NCBI GenBank assembly: GCA_900469475.1
Contig: UBXG01000008.1
Location: forward strand, 526-64,525
DNA: 64,000 nucleotides
Source of the DNA: Hyphomicrobiales bacterium
GTDB lineage: Bacteria; Pseudomonadota; Alphaproteobacteria; Rhizobiales; Rhizobiaceae
Direction: 5' to 3'
Shown here: positions 52,277 to 61,029 of the stretch, one piece after another
Layout: each line of letters begins with the position of its first letter
How positions within the stretch are numbered: the stretch's first letter is position 1
Made by a program: the position numbers and the translations under genes
The notes under the pieces: generated by a model
Seen by the model: the letters and a program-made list of their open reading frames with translations, nothing else
What the model was told of the DNA's origin: nothing
Databases searched by the model: none

Positions 52277-52426
52277 ATGGATACGGTACTCTATCTCGCT
52301 TCTCTCGCAACGCGGCCAAGCCTTGCCGCAACCAAACGCGTCTGGTCGAGCCTGCAGCATTTTCTGGCGGGCCTGATGGTCCTCTTTTCGCTTCTGGTGC
52401 TGCTGCACGCATTTTGCGGAAGCTGA
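52277..52426 (+). CDS. Small single-pass membrane protein
   Basis: A 49-residue frame beginning MDTVLYLASLATRPSLAATK and containing one transmembrane stretch (HFLAGLMVLFSLLVLLHAF) near its C-terminus. AGGGG lies six bases before the ATG and a bidirectional terminator follows at 52464. No family is recognised. Support comes from RBS, hydrophobic profile and the terminator. Confidence 0.48.
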   Translation: MDTVLYLASLATRPSLAATKRVWSSLQHFLAGLMVLFSLLVLLHAFCGS

Positions 52427-52463
52427 GATTCGAGCTTCGATCAGAAATGGATGAAGCGAAGAA

Positions 52464-52500
52464 AAAAGCCCGGCGTGCCGTATGTGAACGCCGGGCTTTT
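52464..52500. terminator. Bidirectional intrinsic terminator
   Basis: AAAAGCCCGGCGT (52464-52476) pairs with ACGCCGGGCTTTT (52488-52500) over 13 bp with an 11-base loop. T-runs exist on both strands. It ends the MFS gene whose stop is at 52507 on the minus strand, and the small plus-strand gene. Confidence 0.9.
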
Positions 52501-52506
52501 ATGCGG

Positions 52507-54390
52507 TTACTTGATGCTGTTCAGATCGACGCCCTTGGTTTCGCGAACGAAAATTAGCCCGATGACAAGGGTCATCGCAGCGATCGCGATCGGGTACCAG
52601 AGGCCATAATAGATATCGCCCTTGGCGGCGCTCATGGCGAAGACCGTTGCCGGTAACAGGCCACCGAACCAGCCGTTGCCGATATGATAGGGCAGCGACA
52701 TGCCGGTATAGCGGATGCGGGTCGGGAACATCTCGACCAGGATCGCGGCAATCGGGCCGTAGACCATCGTCACATAGATGACGAGGATGGTCAGGATGAG
52801 GATGGTCAGCGGCCAGTTGATGGCTGCAGGATCGGCAACCACTTTGAAGGCGCCACCCTTGGGGATGGTGTAGACCGGCATATCAGTTGCGCCACTGGCC
52901 TGATCCGCTGTCAGAAGCTTCGCCTTGACGAGATCCGCAACCGGGGTGACTGTCTTGTCGCCCGCCCGCACGGTCGCCGCGTCAAGCCCCAGTTCGGGGT
53001 TGGCGGCGATGAAGGCGTCGAGCTTGGCGTCCGGCACCTTGACAGGGTCGCGCACCAGAGGGAAGCCGGCCTTCTGCAAGACGAGGTTCATGTCGTGCGT
53101 GAATGCCGCATTCTTTGCCGCTGCACCGGCCCCTGCCGCCGTTGCATCGTAAGAGGTTATGGTCGCGTCGCCGACCTTGACTGTCGCCGGCTGCCCGGCT
53201 GGGCCGTCGACAATCGTATAGGGCACGGAAGACTTCGCCAGGAAGGAGGTGGCGATGTCACACGAATTGTTGAACTTGGCGGTTCCCACGGGATTGAACT
53301 GGAAGGTGCAATCGCCAGGAGCGGCTGTCACAGTCGCCCGGACGGTTTGCTCCGCCTGGGCGAGCGCCGGATTTGCGGCGTGGGTCAGCGCCTTGAACAG
53401 CGGGAAGTAGGTCAGGATCGCAAGCGCCAGGCCCGCCATGATGATCGGCTTGCGGCCGATCTTGTCAGACAGCCAGCCGAAGACCACGAAGAAGCCGCTG
53501 CCGATCAGAAGCGCGATCGCGATCATGATGTTGACGGACTGGCCGTCGACCTTCAGCACGTTCTGCAGGAAGAACAGCGAATAGAATTGGCCGGCATACC
53601 AGACGACCGCCTGGCCGGCGGTGAGGCCGAGTAGCGCGATCAAGGCGATCTTGGCATTCTTCCACTGGCCGAAGGCTTCGGAAAGCGGAGCCTTGGAGCC
53701 CTTGCCCTCCTCCTTCATCTTCTTGAAGGCCGGCGATTCGCTGAGCGATAGCCGGATCCAGACGGAGATGGCGAGCAGAAGGCAGGAGAGAAGGAAGGGA
53801 ATACGCCAGCCCCATGCCGCGAAAGCCTCCTTGCCCAGCGCATTCTGGACGATCAGGATGACGATCAGTGACAGGAACAGGCCGAGCGTCGCAGTCGTCT
53901 GGATCCAGGAGGTGTAATAGCCGCGTTTGTTGTCGGGCGCATGTTCGGCGACATAAGTTGCAGCACCGCCATATTCGCCGCCAAGCGCCAGACCTTGCAG
54001 CATGCGAAGGATGATCAGGATGACAGGCGCGGCGAAACCCCAGCTCGCCGATCCGGGAAGGACGCCGACGAGGAAGGTCGAAAGACCCATGATCAGGATC
54101 GTGACGAGGAAGGTGTATTTACGTCCGACAAGATCGCCGATGCGCCCGAAGACGAGGGCGCCGAACGGCCGCACGAGGAAGCCTGCGGCAAAGGCGAGCA
54201 GGGCGAAGATATTGCGGGTTGCTTCCGGATAGTCGCTGAAGAAGGCCGTTCCGATGAAGGCGGCCAGAGAACCGTAAAGATAAAAATCGTACCATTCGAA
54301 CACGGTTCCAAGGGAGGAGGCGAAGATGACCTTCTTCTCTTCCCTGGTCATGCCTCGACTCGTCGTCTCGGCCACGGACGTGGATGCCAT
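52507..54390 (-). CDS. MFS transporter, metabolite:H+ symporter type, with large periplasmic insertion
   Basis: A 627-residue carrier. The N-terminal GTVFEWYDFYLYGSLAAFIG and FGRIGDLVGRKYTFLVTI are signatures of the metabolite:H+ symporter (MHS) branch (ProP/KgtP/ShiA-like). Family members are normally about 430-450 residues. Here about 185 residues (roughly 337-525) are inserted after helix 9, on the periplasmic side by topology. Two cysteines lie at 361 and 377, in a domain of alternating Ala/Val-rich strands. Helices then resume at NWPLTILILTILVIYVTMVY and EMFPTRIRYTGMSLPYHIG. GGGAGG precedes the ATG. Substrate unknown. Confidence 0.88.
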   Translation of the reverse strand: MASTSVAETTSRGMTREEKKVIFASSLGTVFEWYDFYLYGSLAAFIGTAFFSDYPEATRNIFALLAFAAGFLVRPFGALVFGRIGDLVGRKYTFLVTILIMGLSTFLVGVLPGSASWGFAAPVILIILRMLQGLALGGEYGGAATYVAEHAPDNKRGYYTSWIQTTATLGLFLSLIVILIVQNALGKEAFAAWGWRIPFLLSCLLLAISVWIRLSLSESPAFKKMKEEGKGSKAPLSEAFGQWKNAKIALIALLGLTAGQAVVWYAGQFYSLFFLQNVLKVDGQSVNIMIAIALLIGSGFFVVFGWLSDKIGRKPIIMAGLALAILTYFPLFKALTHAANPALAQAEQTVRATVTAAPGDCTFQFNPVGTAKFNNSCDIATSFLAKSSVPYTIVDGPAGQPATVKVGDATITSYDATAAGAGAAAKNAAFTHDMNLVLQKAGFPLVRDPVKVPDAKLDAFIAANPELGLDAATVRAGDKTVTPVADLVKAKLLTADQASGATDMPVYTIPKGGAFKVVADPAAINWPLTILILTILVIYVTMVYGPIAAILVEMFPTRIRYTGMSLPYHIGNGWFGGLLPATVFAMSAAKGDIYYGLWYPIAIAAMTLVIGLIFVRETKGVDLNSIK

Positions 54391-54687
54391 GAATCAATCC
54401 TCCCGATTGCACCAGGGACATGGTCAAAAGACCCGTGTCATGTCCCCCATAATGACATTACGCAGGACTTTCCTGCCGATGGGCGCGGAAAGTCGCGCCA
54501 GTGGGTGCTCTCCTGATTTCCTCCCCCAGAAGATCACGCACCTGATGCATATGCGAGTGTTGGCCAAAAATTGAAAATTGCAATGGCTGCAACCGCTGCC
54601 GCTTATGAAAATCTGTGCGTAAGCATCAAGAAATACGAATGTGTCCTCCCCAGCGTGGCGGCAAGGGCTTGTCGCCGAGAAAAGCGA
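54391..54687. other. Intergenic region, no gene recognised
   Basis: About 300 bases upstream of the MHS-type transporter gene, presumably with its promoter. Small frames occur on both strands without support. No clear operator symmetry was noticed. Confidence 0.35.
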
Positions 54688-54720
54688 TGCCGGGTGCGGC
54701 GAAATATGAGGCACCCGGCA
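54688..54720 (-). terminator. Probable terminator after second MFS gene
   Basis: Read on the minus strand, TGCCGGGTGC, a 13-base loop and GCACCCGGCA form a 10-bp stem, then TCGCTTTTC. It lies 40 bases past the stop of the MFS gene at 54760. The T-run is interrupted, so it is rated probable. Confidence 0.65.
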
Positions 54721-54759
54721 CGGTTCACAGAAGCGGATTCGGGCCGTTTTCGGCTTGTT

Positions 54760-55959
54760 TCAAGCCGGCTGCAGCTGCAGGCGCCGCATTGGCGGAAAGG
54801 CAAGTGCGATGGCGGCCGCCCCCAACCCCACCATCGACGAGCCGATGAAGAGCCAGGAGTAGTTGGCGAAGGTATCGAAGATCCAGCCGCCGATCAGAGG
54901 TCCGGCTGCCATGCCGATGCTCGAGAGCATCGATGCCGCTCCAAAGACGGTGCCGATGACGCGCGGCCCGAAATATTCGCGCGCCAGCACGGCATAAAGC
55001 GGCATCACGCCGCCATAGGCGCTGCCGAAGACGACCGCCAGCGCATAGAACTCGCCGAGTTCGCTGACCAGCAGATAGGTGGCAAGTGCCGCCGCCTGTA
55101 CCAGGAGGCCGGCGACCAGCACCGGTTTCACACCGAGCCTGTCCGCCAGCGTCCCGTAAAGGAGGCGGCCGCCAAGACCCGCAAGGCCCTCGACACTATA
55201 GATGCTGACCGCCGCCATCGGCCCCACACCACAGATGGTGGCGTAACTGACCATGTGGAAGATCGGTCCGGAATGGGCCGCACAGCAGGCAAAGAAGGTC
55301 GCGCCGAGCACGAGGAACTGCGGCGAGCGGAAGATCCGGCCAAGGGGCAGGCGCTGCTGTTCCCTTTGCCCGTCTGCGCCGGGGGCTTCGGCAAGAACAG
55401 GTGCTCGCCGCACCAGCAGCGCCGCCGGTATCAGCAGAACCCAGGCCATGATGCCGATGACAAGCATGGCAAAACGCCAATCGTAAGCCGAAATCAGGTA
55501 GCGGGCGAAAGGCGACACCGTCATCGGTGCGACGCCCATGCCGGCTGAGACCAGGGACACCGCCAGGCCTCTGCCCTTGTCGAACCAGGCGGTCGTTGCC
55601 GCGATCATCGGTGCGAAGAAGGCACTGGCGGCAAGGCCCACGAGAATGCCGTAGGTCAGCTGGAATTGCAGAAGCGAGCCCGCCCGGCTTGCCAGGACAA
55701 GCGCCAGCCCAAGCAGCAGCGCGCCTATCACAACCACGATGCGGATGCCAAAGCGATCGCTTGCAGCACCCCATGCAAAGGCACCGAGGCCCATGGTCAG
55801 GAAATTCAGTGTCATGGCGGCGGCGATGCCGGCATGCGACCAGCCTGTATCGGCGGCGATTGGCACCTGGAAGATTGCCAGGGAAAACATCGCGCCGAGC
55901 GCAACACAGGTCATTAGCGCGCCGGCGCCAACGATCACCCAACGATAGGACGAACTCAT
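54760..55959 (-). CDS. MFS transporter (monocarboxylate/oxalate-type branch)
   Basis: A 399-residue MFS carrier. WVIVGAGALMTCVALGAMFS and LNFLTMGLGAFAWGAASDRF (motif A region) open the protein. TAWFDKGRGLAVSLVSAGMG in helix 4-5 is typical of the OFA/monocarboxylate-type branch. The C-terminal half has GLGGRLLYGTLADRLGVKPV. Twelve helices are expected. GAAGGGAGCTGC precedes the ATG. Substrate probably a small organic anion; not decidable. Confidence 0.9.
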   Translation of the reverse strand: MSSSYRWVIVGAGALMTCVALGAMFSLAIFQVPIAADTGWSHAGIAAAMTLNFLTMGLGAFAWGAASDRFGIRIVVVIGALLLGLALVLASRAGSLLQFQLTYGILVGLAASAFFAPMIAATTAWFDKGRGLAVSLVSAGMGVAPMTVSPFARYLISAYDWRFAMLVIGIMAWVLLIPAALLVRRAPVLAEAPGADGQREQQRLPLGRIFRSPQFLVLGATFFACCAAHSGPIFHMVSYATICGVGPMAAVSIYSVEGLAGLGGRLLYGTLADRLGVKPVLVAGLLVQAAALATYLLVSELGEFYALAVVFGSAYGGVMPLYAVLAREYFGPRVIGTVFGAASMLSSIGMAAGPLIGGWIFDTFANYSWLFIGSSMVGLGAAAIALAFPPMRRLQLQPA

Positions 55960-56315
55960 TTGCAGCTCCCTTCATCCGGTTCAGCTCAAGGCGCGAAAGA
56001 TCCGATAATATGCTTTCGCGCCATGTCTGGAATAAAGACGATTGCATCGGGACGATTTCGACATTGCTGCCGAAAAAATTTTTAGCGGCATTGCAAACCA
56101 TGTTTATGAGTACCTGCCGACGAGATCGCCAGGAGGCAATGGCGTCGTCAGCATCCCGAATTTAATCTTGAGCTCATATAGGGCTGCTAAGACAGCCGCC
56201 TCGATGCTGGAAGACCCTGCTTCGCAGCCGGAAGGCCGGCGCATGCAGCTGCAAATGACATACAGGCTCAAAGCAATACCGAACCAGATCTTCATATCAT
56301 GGAGCGGACCATTCA
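55960..56315. other. Intergenic region, no gene recognised
   Basis: 356 bases between divergent MFS and radical SAM genes. A plus-strand frame at 56042-56404 and a minus-strand frame at 56104-56316 lack an RBS and typical composition. Promoters for both neighbours should lie here. Confidence 0.35.
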
Positions 56316-57875
56316 ATGGCTCATATCGTCATCATCAATCCGCGTTTCGAAACCTCTTATTGGGGCATGGAGCACGCTCTGCCGCTGTTCGACGTCAAAG
56401 CTAACCTTCCGGTGGCGTGCTTGCCTTTGCTGGCGGCGCTGACGCCTGCGGAACATACCGTCACTCTGGTGGACGAGAATATCGAGCCGATAGATTACGG
56501 CCTTTGCGAGAGGGCCGATATCGTTGCGCTGACAGGGATGATCGTCCAGCGCTTTCGTATGACGGAAATCCTGACCGAGCTCAAACGACGCAACTGTTTC
56601 ACCGTCGTCGGCGGACCTTGGGTTACGGTTAAGGAGGATTATTTCGGCAACCTCGTCGACGTCTCCTTCATCGGCGAGGCCGAGGAGACTTGGCCCAAAT
56701 TCCTGGCTGAATGGCAGGAAGGCCATCATGCCCGGCGCTATGAACAGGCTGACAAGACGGATATGAGCAAGGTGCCCGTGCCGCGCTTCGATCTCCTGAA
56801 GATGGATGAATATGCTGTTGGCAGCATCCAGTTCTCGCGCGGCTGTCCGTTTACCTGCGATTTCTGCGATATCATCGTGGTTTTCGGCCGCAAGCCGCGC
56901 ATCAAGACCAGCACGCAGATCGTCGCCGAGATGGAGGCCCTGCTCGCTTCCGGAATGGATACGGCTTTTATCGTCGACGACAATCTCATCGGCAACAAGA
57001 AGGCGATCAAGGAGGTGCTGCGCGATGTCGTCGCCTGGCAGGAGCGCCATCATTACCCGATGACGTTCCTGACGGAGGCGTCGATCGATCTGGCTGACGA
57101 TGCCGAACTGATGCAGCTGATGGTCGATGCCAATATCCGCACCGTCTTCATCGGCATTGAGACGCCGAACGAAGAGGCTCTGCGCGAAACCAAGAAGCTG
57201 CAGAACCTGCGCAAGGGCGGGACGATGCTGGAGAAAATCCACGCGATCCAGCAGACCGGCATGGAAGTCTGGTGCGGCATGATCCTGGGCTTCGATAGCG
57301 ACGATGCGACCATTTTCGATGCGCAGCGGGTCTTCATCAGGGATGCGCGCATCGTCAACGCCATGATCGGCATGCTGGCGGCGATCCCGAAGACGCCGCT
57401 CTATACACGTCTCGCCAAGGAAGGCCGTCTCGATCATGACGATCCGCCCGCCTACGGCACCAATGTCATCCCGCTCAAGCTCTCGCGCGAAACCTTGCGG
57501 GACGGATATCTTTCGGTCTTGAGCGATCTGCATGAGCCGGCCGCCTATTTCGATCGGCTGGATGCGCTTTACATCGACGCGCGTATCGAACCGGAAAGTA
57601 CCCGCTTACGTCACCTGCGCCGCCATCCGCTGCGTTTGCTGGCGCTCAACGCGACATGGGCATTCGAGGCGGTCGGGATTTTCCTCCGGTTGATGCGCCG
57701 GGTGAAGGAAGCGGATCTGCGCGCCACTTACCGTGCACGGCTTTTCAATCTCCTGCGGCATCGGCGCTCGCCCGTCGTCCTGCAAATCTACGCGATCAAA
57801 TGCGCCATGCACTACCATGCCCATATCATGGTGCAGCAGATGCGCACCGGAGGGGGCATCGTCAATTCGTTCTAG
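56316..57875 (+). CDS. B12-binding domain radical SAM protein (DUF4070)
   Basis: A 519-residue enzyme. The N-terminal cobalamin-binding-like domain (residues 1-135) contains LVDENIEPIDYGLCERADIV and FTVVGGPWVT. The radical SAM core has C177, C181, C184 in RGCPFTCDFCDI, followed by FIVDDNLIGNKKAIKEVLRD and FIGIETPNEEAL. The C-terminal region is the DUF4070 part (YLSVLSDLHEPAAYFDRLDA). The layout resembles hopanoid C2-methylase HpnP, but the N-terminus differs from it and no hopanoid gene is adjacent. It probably methylates or rearranges a lipid or secondary metabolite. It appears monocistronic. Confidence 0.87.
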   Translation: MAHIVIINPRFETSYWGMEHALPLFDVKANLPVACLPLLAALTPAEHTVTLVDENIEPIDYGLCERADIVALTGMIVQRFRMTEILTELKRRNCFTVVGGPWVTVKEDYFGNLVDVSFIGEAEETWPKFLAEWQEGHHARRYEQADKTDMSKVPVPRFDLLKMDEYAVGSIQFSRGCPFTCDFCDIIVVFGRKPRIKTSTQIVAEMEALLASGMDTAFIVDDNLIGNKKAIKEVLRDVVAWQERHHYPMTFLTEASIDLADDAELMQLMVDANIRTVFIGIETPNEEALRETKKLQNLRKGGTMLEKIHAIQQTGMEVWCGMILGFDSDDATIFDAQRVFIRDARIVNAMIGMLAAIPKTPLYTRLAKEGRLDHDDPPAYGTNVIPLKLSRETLRDGYLSVLSDLHEPAAYFDRLDALYIDARIEPESTRLRHLRRHPLRLLALNATWAFEAVGIFLRLMRRVKEADLRATYRARLFNLLRHRRSPVVLQIYAIKCAMHYHAHIMVQQMRTGGGIVNSF

Positions 57876-58054
57876 TGAGCTCTGAAAGTTCTGCTCGTCG
57901 TCGGACCTGCCTTGCAGCTGATTTGACACCGTCATCACCGTTGCTTTGATGCAACATATTGTGCCGGATATTTGCAATTCGAAATTGTGGGGTTGCCGAT
58001 TTCCGAATCTTGCGTATGATACATGCATCCGCAAATCGAACAGGGAGGCGTGAT

Positions 58055-58150
58055 ATGCATAATCTACATATGTTTACATACGTCTCAGGCGGAATGATGT
58101 CGATGGCCTTGGTGTGTGCTGCACCAACTGCACGACGACTCTATAATTAA
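58055..58150 (+). CDS. Very small tentative protein
   Basis: A 31-residue frame (MHNLHMFTYVSGGMMSMALV, then CAAPTARRLYN) with a strong ribosome site (GGGAGG, 6 bases before the ATG). It is hydrophobic with two methionine clusters. It may be a leader peptide for the DUF1127 gene 157 bases downstream or a genuine small membrane protein. Length gives little evidence, so confidence is low. The remainder of 57876-58306 shows no other gene. Confidence 0.28.
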   Translation: MHNLHMFTYVSGGMMSMALVCAAPTARRLYN

Positions 58151-58306
58151 AGCCTTAAAAAGCTTTATCTGTCGCCGTTTAGGCGTTTTCCCATTAAACC
58201 TATATGACCTGCCCAAGGAATGACTTGGTGTGTCGTTGACGCATCCGCTCCTGAAGTCGGTCAAGCTTCAAGAGGACCTGGTCGCGTGATTGCGCCAGGA
58301 ATAACG

Positions 58307-58549
58307 ATGACTCATTCACAATTTATAGTTGCCGAAAGTTTGATGGCAACGGTCGATGAACTGTACCAGAAATTCGGTGCCTGGAGGACTGTACGTGCCC
58401 TGTTGTTTGTCGCCTGGAAACGGCGGCAGATCTATCAGCAGGTATCCGAACTATCGAATTATCAGCTTCGTGATATCGGCCTTCCCGAGCGTGAGGAAGG
58501 TCTGGACTATCGCAGCTTGCTGGCATTGCATGTGAGCCGCCTCAAATGA
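58307..58549 (+). CDS. DUF1127 protein
   Basis: An 80-residue protein with the DUF1127 signature at its C-terminal half: WKRRQIYQQVSELSNYQLRD then IGLPEREEGLDYR. The arginine-rich, ELS-x-Y-x-LRDIG pattern is diagnostic. The family is abundant in alphaproteobacteria and includes small RNA-binding-type regulators of phosphate and nitrogen metabolism. CAGGA precedes the ATG at 58307; another start at 58343 is possible. Confidence 0.85.
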   Translation: MTHSQFIVAESLMATVDELYQKFGAWRTVRALLFVAWKRRQIYQQVSELSNYQLRDIGLPEREEGLDYRSLLALHVSRLK

Positions 58550-58906
58550 GGTGGGCTTGATGCAGGTAAACGCTTCACGGCTCCTCCTTCTCGATCTCTG
58601 TTGCTTCGAGAATGGCGGCGCGGCAGCAAAATCAGGACGGGCGGGAAACCATTTGCATGGTGGGTTCGCTACTCCGTTCGCTGTAGCTTACCTATCGGCC
58701 GCCGCACGGCGGATATCGCAGGGGGAGGCGATGCCTTCCCCTGCGACTTGACTGGCGTCGAAAGCCGAACTGGCCGAGATCTTCGGATGCCGGCAGCATA
58801 TCGGTTCAAATTCTCCAATGAATAATAAAGTGTAGCCCGGATAGGGTCGCAATCTTCCCGCAATCCGCTTATGCAATGCAGTCGTTCCATTTTTGGGGAT
58901 GGTTCA
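58550..58906. other. Intergenic region, no gene recognised
   Basis: 357 bases between the DUF1127 gene and the two-component operon. Short frames near 58551-58825 have no supporting RBS. The promoter of the regulator gene is expected in the last 100 bases. Confidence 0.35.
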
Positions 58907-59581
58907 TTGCGGATCTTGTTGCTAGAGGACGAGCCGGAAATGGCTGCGGCGCTGAGCGCTGCGTTGCAGGCTCGCGATGCCATCGTCGATCACGTGTCGA
59001 TGCTGGCCGATGCCGAAGAGGCTGCGATAAATCTTCCCTATGATGTCATTCTCCTCGACCGGCAGGTTCCGGATGGAGACGGCTTATCGATCATTCCAAA
59101 GTTGAGGGCTGCCGGCATCGATACGCCCGTCATCGTGTTGACGGCGCGCGGCGATCTCGGCGATCGCATCGGTGGTCTCGATACCGGCGCCGACGATTAC
59201 ATCGTCAAACCATTTGCCATTGAAGAACTGCTGGCGCGATTGCGCGCCATTCTGAGACGCCCCGGCGAGTTGCGGACCGAGGTGGTGAATTTCGGCAGGC
59301 TGTCCTATGACTTCGGCTGCCACGATATCCTGATTGAAGGCGAGCGACTCGAATTGCCGCGCCGGGAAGTTCTGGTCTTCGAGGCGCTTGCGCGCCGGCT
59401 TGGCCGCACGGTGCCGCGTCATGCTCTGGAAGAGGCCGTTTACGGGTTCAGCGAAGATATCCAGTCGAATACGCTGGATGCGCATATCTCCCGTCTTCGT
59501 CGCAAGCTTGCCTTGGTGGAGTCCGGCCTGGAGATTCATCCCGTTCGCGGCATCGGCTATCTGATGAGACTGAAATCATGA
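58907..59581 (+). CDS. Response regulator, OmpR/PhoB type
   Basis: A 224-residue regulator. Receiver: acidic LLLEDEPEM, phospho-acceptor D51 in VILLDRQVPDGDG, Thr in VIVLTARGD and Lys in DDYIVKPFAIEELLARLRA. Winged helix with LPRREVLVFEALARRLGRTV and SNTLDAHISRLRRKLALVES. I prefer a TTG start at 58907 since homologues begin directly at RILLLEDE and GGGGA lies upstream; an ATG at 58871 is the alternative. It overlaps the kinase gene by ATGA. Confidence 0.88.
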   Translation: MRILLLEDEPEMAAALSAALQARDAIVDHVSMLADAEEAAINLPYDVILLDRQVPDGDGLSIIPKLRAAGIDTPVIVLTARGDLGDRIGGLDTGADDYIVKPFAIEELLARLRAILRRPGELRTEVVNFGRLSYDFGCHDILIEGERLELPRREVLVFEALARRLGRTVPRHALEEAVYGFSEDIQSNTLDAHISRLRRKLALVESGLEIHPVRGIGYLMRLKS

Positions 59582-60933
59582 GCACAAGCCAGCCTTCCCT
59601 GCGATGGCGTCTCGTATCGCGCCTGTCATTCCTGCAGGCGATCTTCCTGTCGTTGCTTGCGGTGCTGATCGTCGCCGCCTTGTGGGCGACCGGCAGTTTT
59701 ATCTCGCTTCAGCCGGAAGACGAGACCATCGATGCCATCTCTCGGTCGATTGACCGCGATCAGAATGGCGCCCTTGCATTGACGGAAACACCGGCGCTTT
59801 TGGCGCGGCGCGAGAACCTGCCAGGTCTCTGGTTCGTCGTGCGCGATCGCAGCGGTGCCACAATCAAGGACGGAAACGTGCCGCCGGCCTATGCAGCGTT
59901 CGGCGCTGCGCTCGACGGCATCGGACAGGCTCGTTTCGGCAGCAATCTCGGTGGCAGCACCGTGCCCGCCGCACGGCTGCAATGGGTGTCGTCTCCGGCC
60001 GGCGAGATCCAGGTCCTGACGGGCGTGGACGGTACCGTGTCGACGGTCCGCATCCTTGGTGCGGTCGGCATCGTCTTCATCAGCGCCCTTCTGCCGCTGT
60101 TGATCGTTACGGCGATCGCAACGATGATTGCAGCACCGCTGGTGGTTCGCCGCGCTTTTTCCTCGCTGGATTCCGCCGTTGCCCGCGCCGGGCAGATCGA
60201 TATCAATCGCCAGGGGACGCGGCTGCCGGTCGACGATGTCCCGCGTGAAATCCTGCCGCTTGTCGAAGCCGTCAATGATGCATTAAGGCGGCTGGACGAA
60301 GGCTATGAGCGGCAGAAGCGTCTTTTCTCCCATCTTGCCCATGAATGGCGGACCCCGGTTGCGATCCTGCAGGCACGTCTCGATGGCCTGCCGGCAGGCC
60401 CTTTGAAGGAGCGGCTCTTCGAAGATACCGTCCGCCTTGCGACGCTTGCCGAGCAGTTCCTCGATCTTCAGCGCCTCAATCACCGCTTCGAGCCGGTTTC
60501 GGTCGATCTCGTGGAGGTCGCTGAACACGTCGTTTCAGAACTAGCGCCGCTCGCGATCGCCGCCAATTATGAACCCTGCTTCATCAAGGACGAGGAGGCC
60601 GTGGAAGTCCTTGGCGATCGCATGGCCATCGAGCGGGCCGTTACCAACCTCGTACAGAACGCGATCCAGCATGGCGGTCGCCGTGGCAGGATCACCGTCC
60701 ATGTCAGCCGCGCCACCGGTATCACCGTAAGCGACGAAGGAAGCGGTATCCCGGAGGAAGAACGGGACCGTATCTTCGAGCCGTTTCATCGTCTCCAGGG
60801 ACGCACTAAGGGATTCGGCCTCGGGCTGAACCTCGTCCAGGAAATTGCCAGGCTCCATGGTGGAAAGGTTTGTGTCCTCGACGGACCGACGGGTGGCGCG
60901 GCCTTCAGACTGAGCTTTCCGATGGCCGGATAG
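59578..60933 (+). CDS. Sensor histidine kinase
   Basis: A 451-residue kinase. Transmembrane helices at about 18-40 and 162-185 bound a 120-residue periplasmic sensor domain. A HAMP-like linker follows. The phospho-His is H255 in SHLAHEWRTPVAILQARLDG, where Trp replaces the usual Leu of HELRTP. ATPase motifs: NLVQNAIQHGG, VSDEGSGIPEEE, GFGLGLNLVQEIARLHGG. It is cotranscribed with the regulator. Downstream PmtA-like and DedA genes start 97 bp later on the same strand. Confidence 0.92.
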   Translation: MSTSQPSLRWRLVSRLSFLQAIFLSLLAVLIVAALWATGSFISLQPEDETIDAISRSIDRDQNGALALTETPALLARRENLPGLWFVVRDRSGATIKDGNVPPAYAAFGAALDGIGQARFGSNLGGSTVPAARLQWVSSPAGEIQVLTGVDGTVSTVRILGAVGIVFISALLPLLIVTAIATMIAAPLVVRRAFSSLDSAVARAGQIDINRQGTRLPVDDVPREILPLVEAVNDALRRLDEGYERQKRLFSHLAHEWRTPVAILQARLDGLPAGPLKERLFEDTVRLATLAEQFLDLQRLNHRFEPVSVDLVEVAEHVVSELAPLAIAANYEPCFIKDEEAVEVLGDRMAIERAVTNLVQNAIQHGGRRGRITVHVSRATGITVSDEGSGIPEEERDRIFEPFHRLQGRTKGFGLGLNLVQEIARLHGGKVCVLDGPTGGAAFRLSFPMAG

Positions 60934-61029
60934 CCTATCGGCTCCCGATGCAATGTTCTCGCAATCGGCTCCTCCTAGGAAAAGCCTGTCGTGCAGGCGA
61001 ATCTCCTGAGGCCCTATTGGCGGGAACAC

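Noticed and set aside
56313..57533. Minus-strand frame of 406 codons opposite the radical SAM gene
   Set aside because: Mirrors the coding strand of a gene with intact CxxxCxxC; no RBS and no family.
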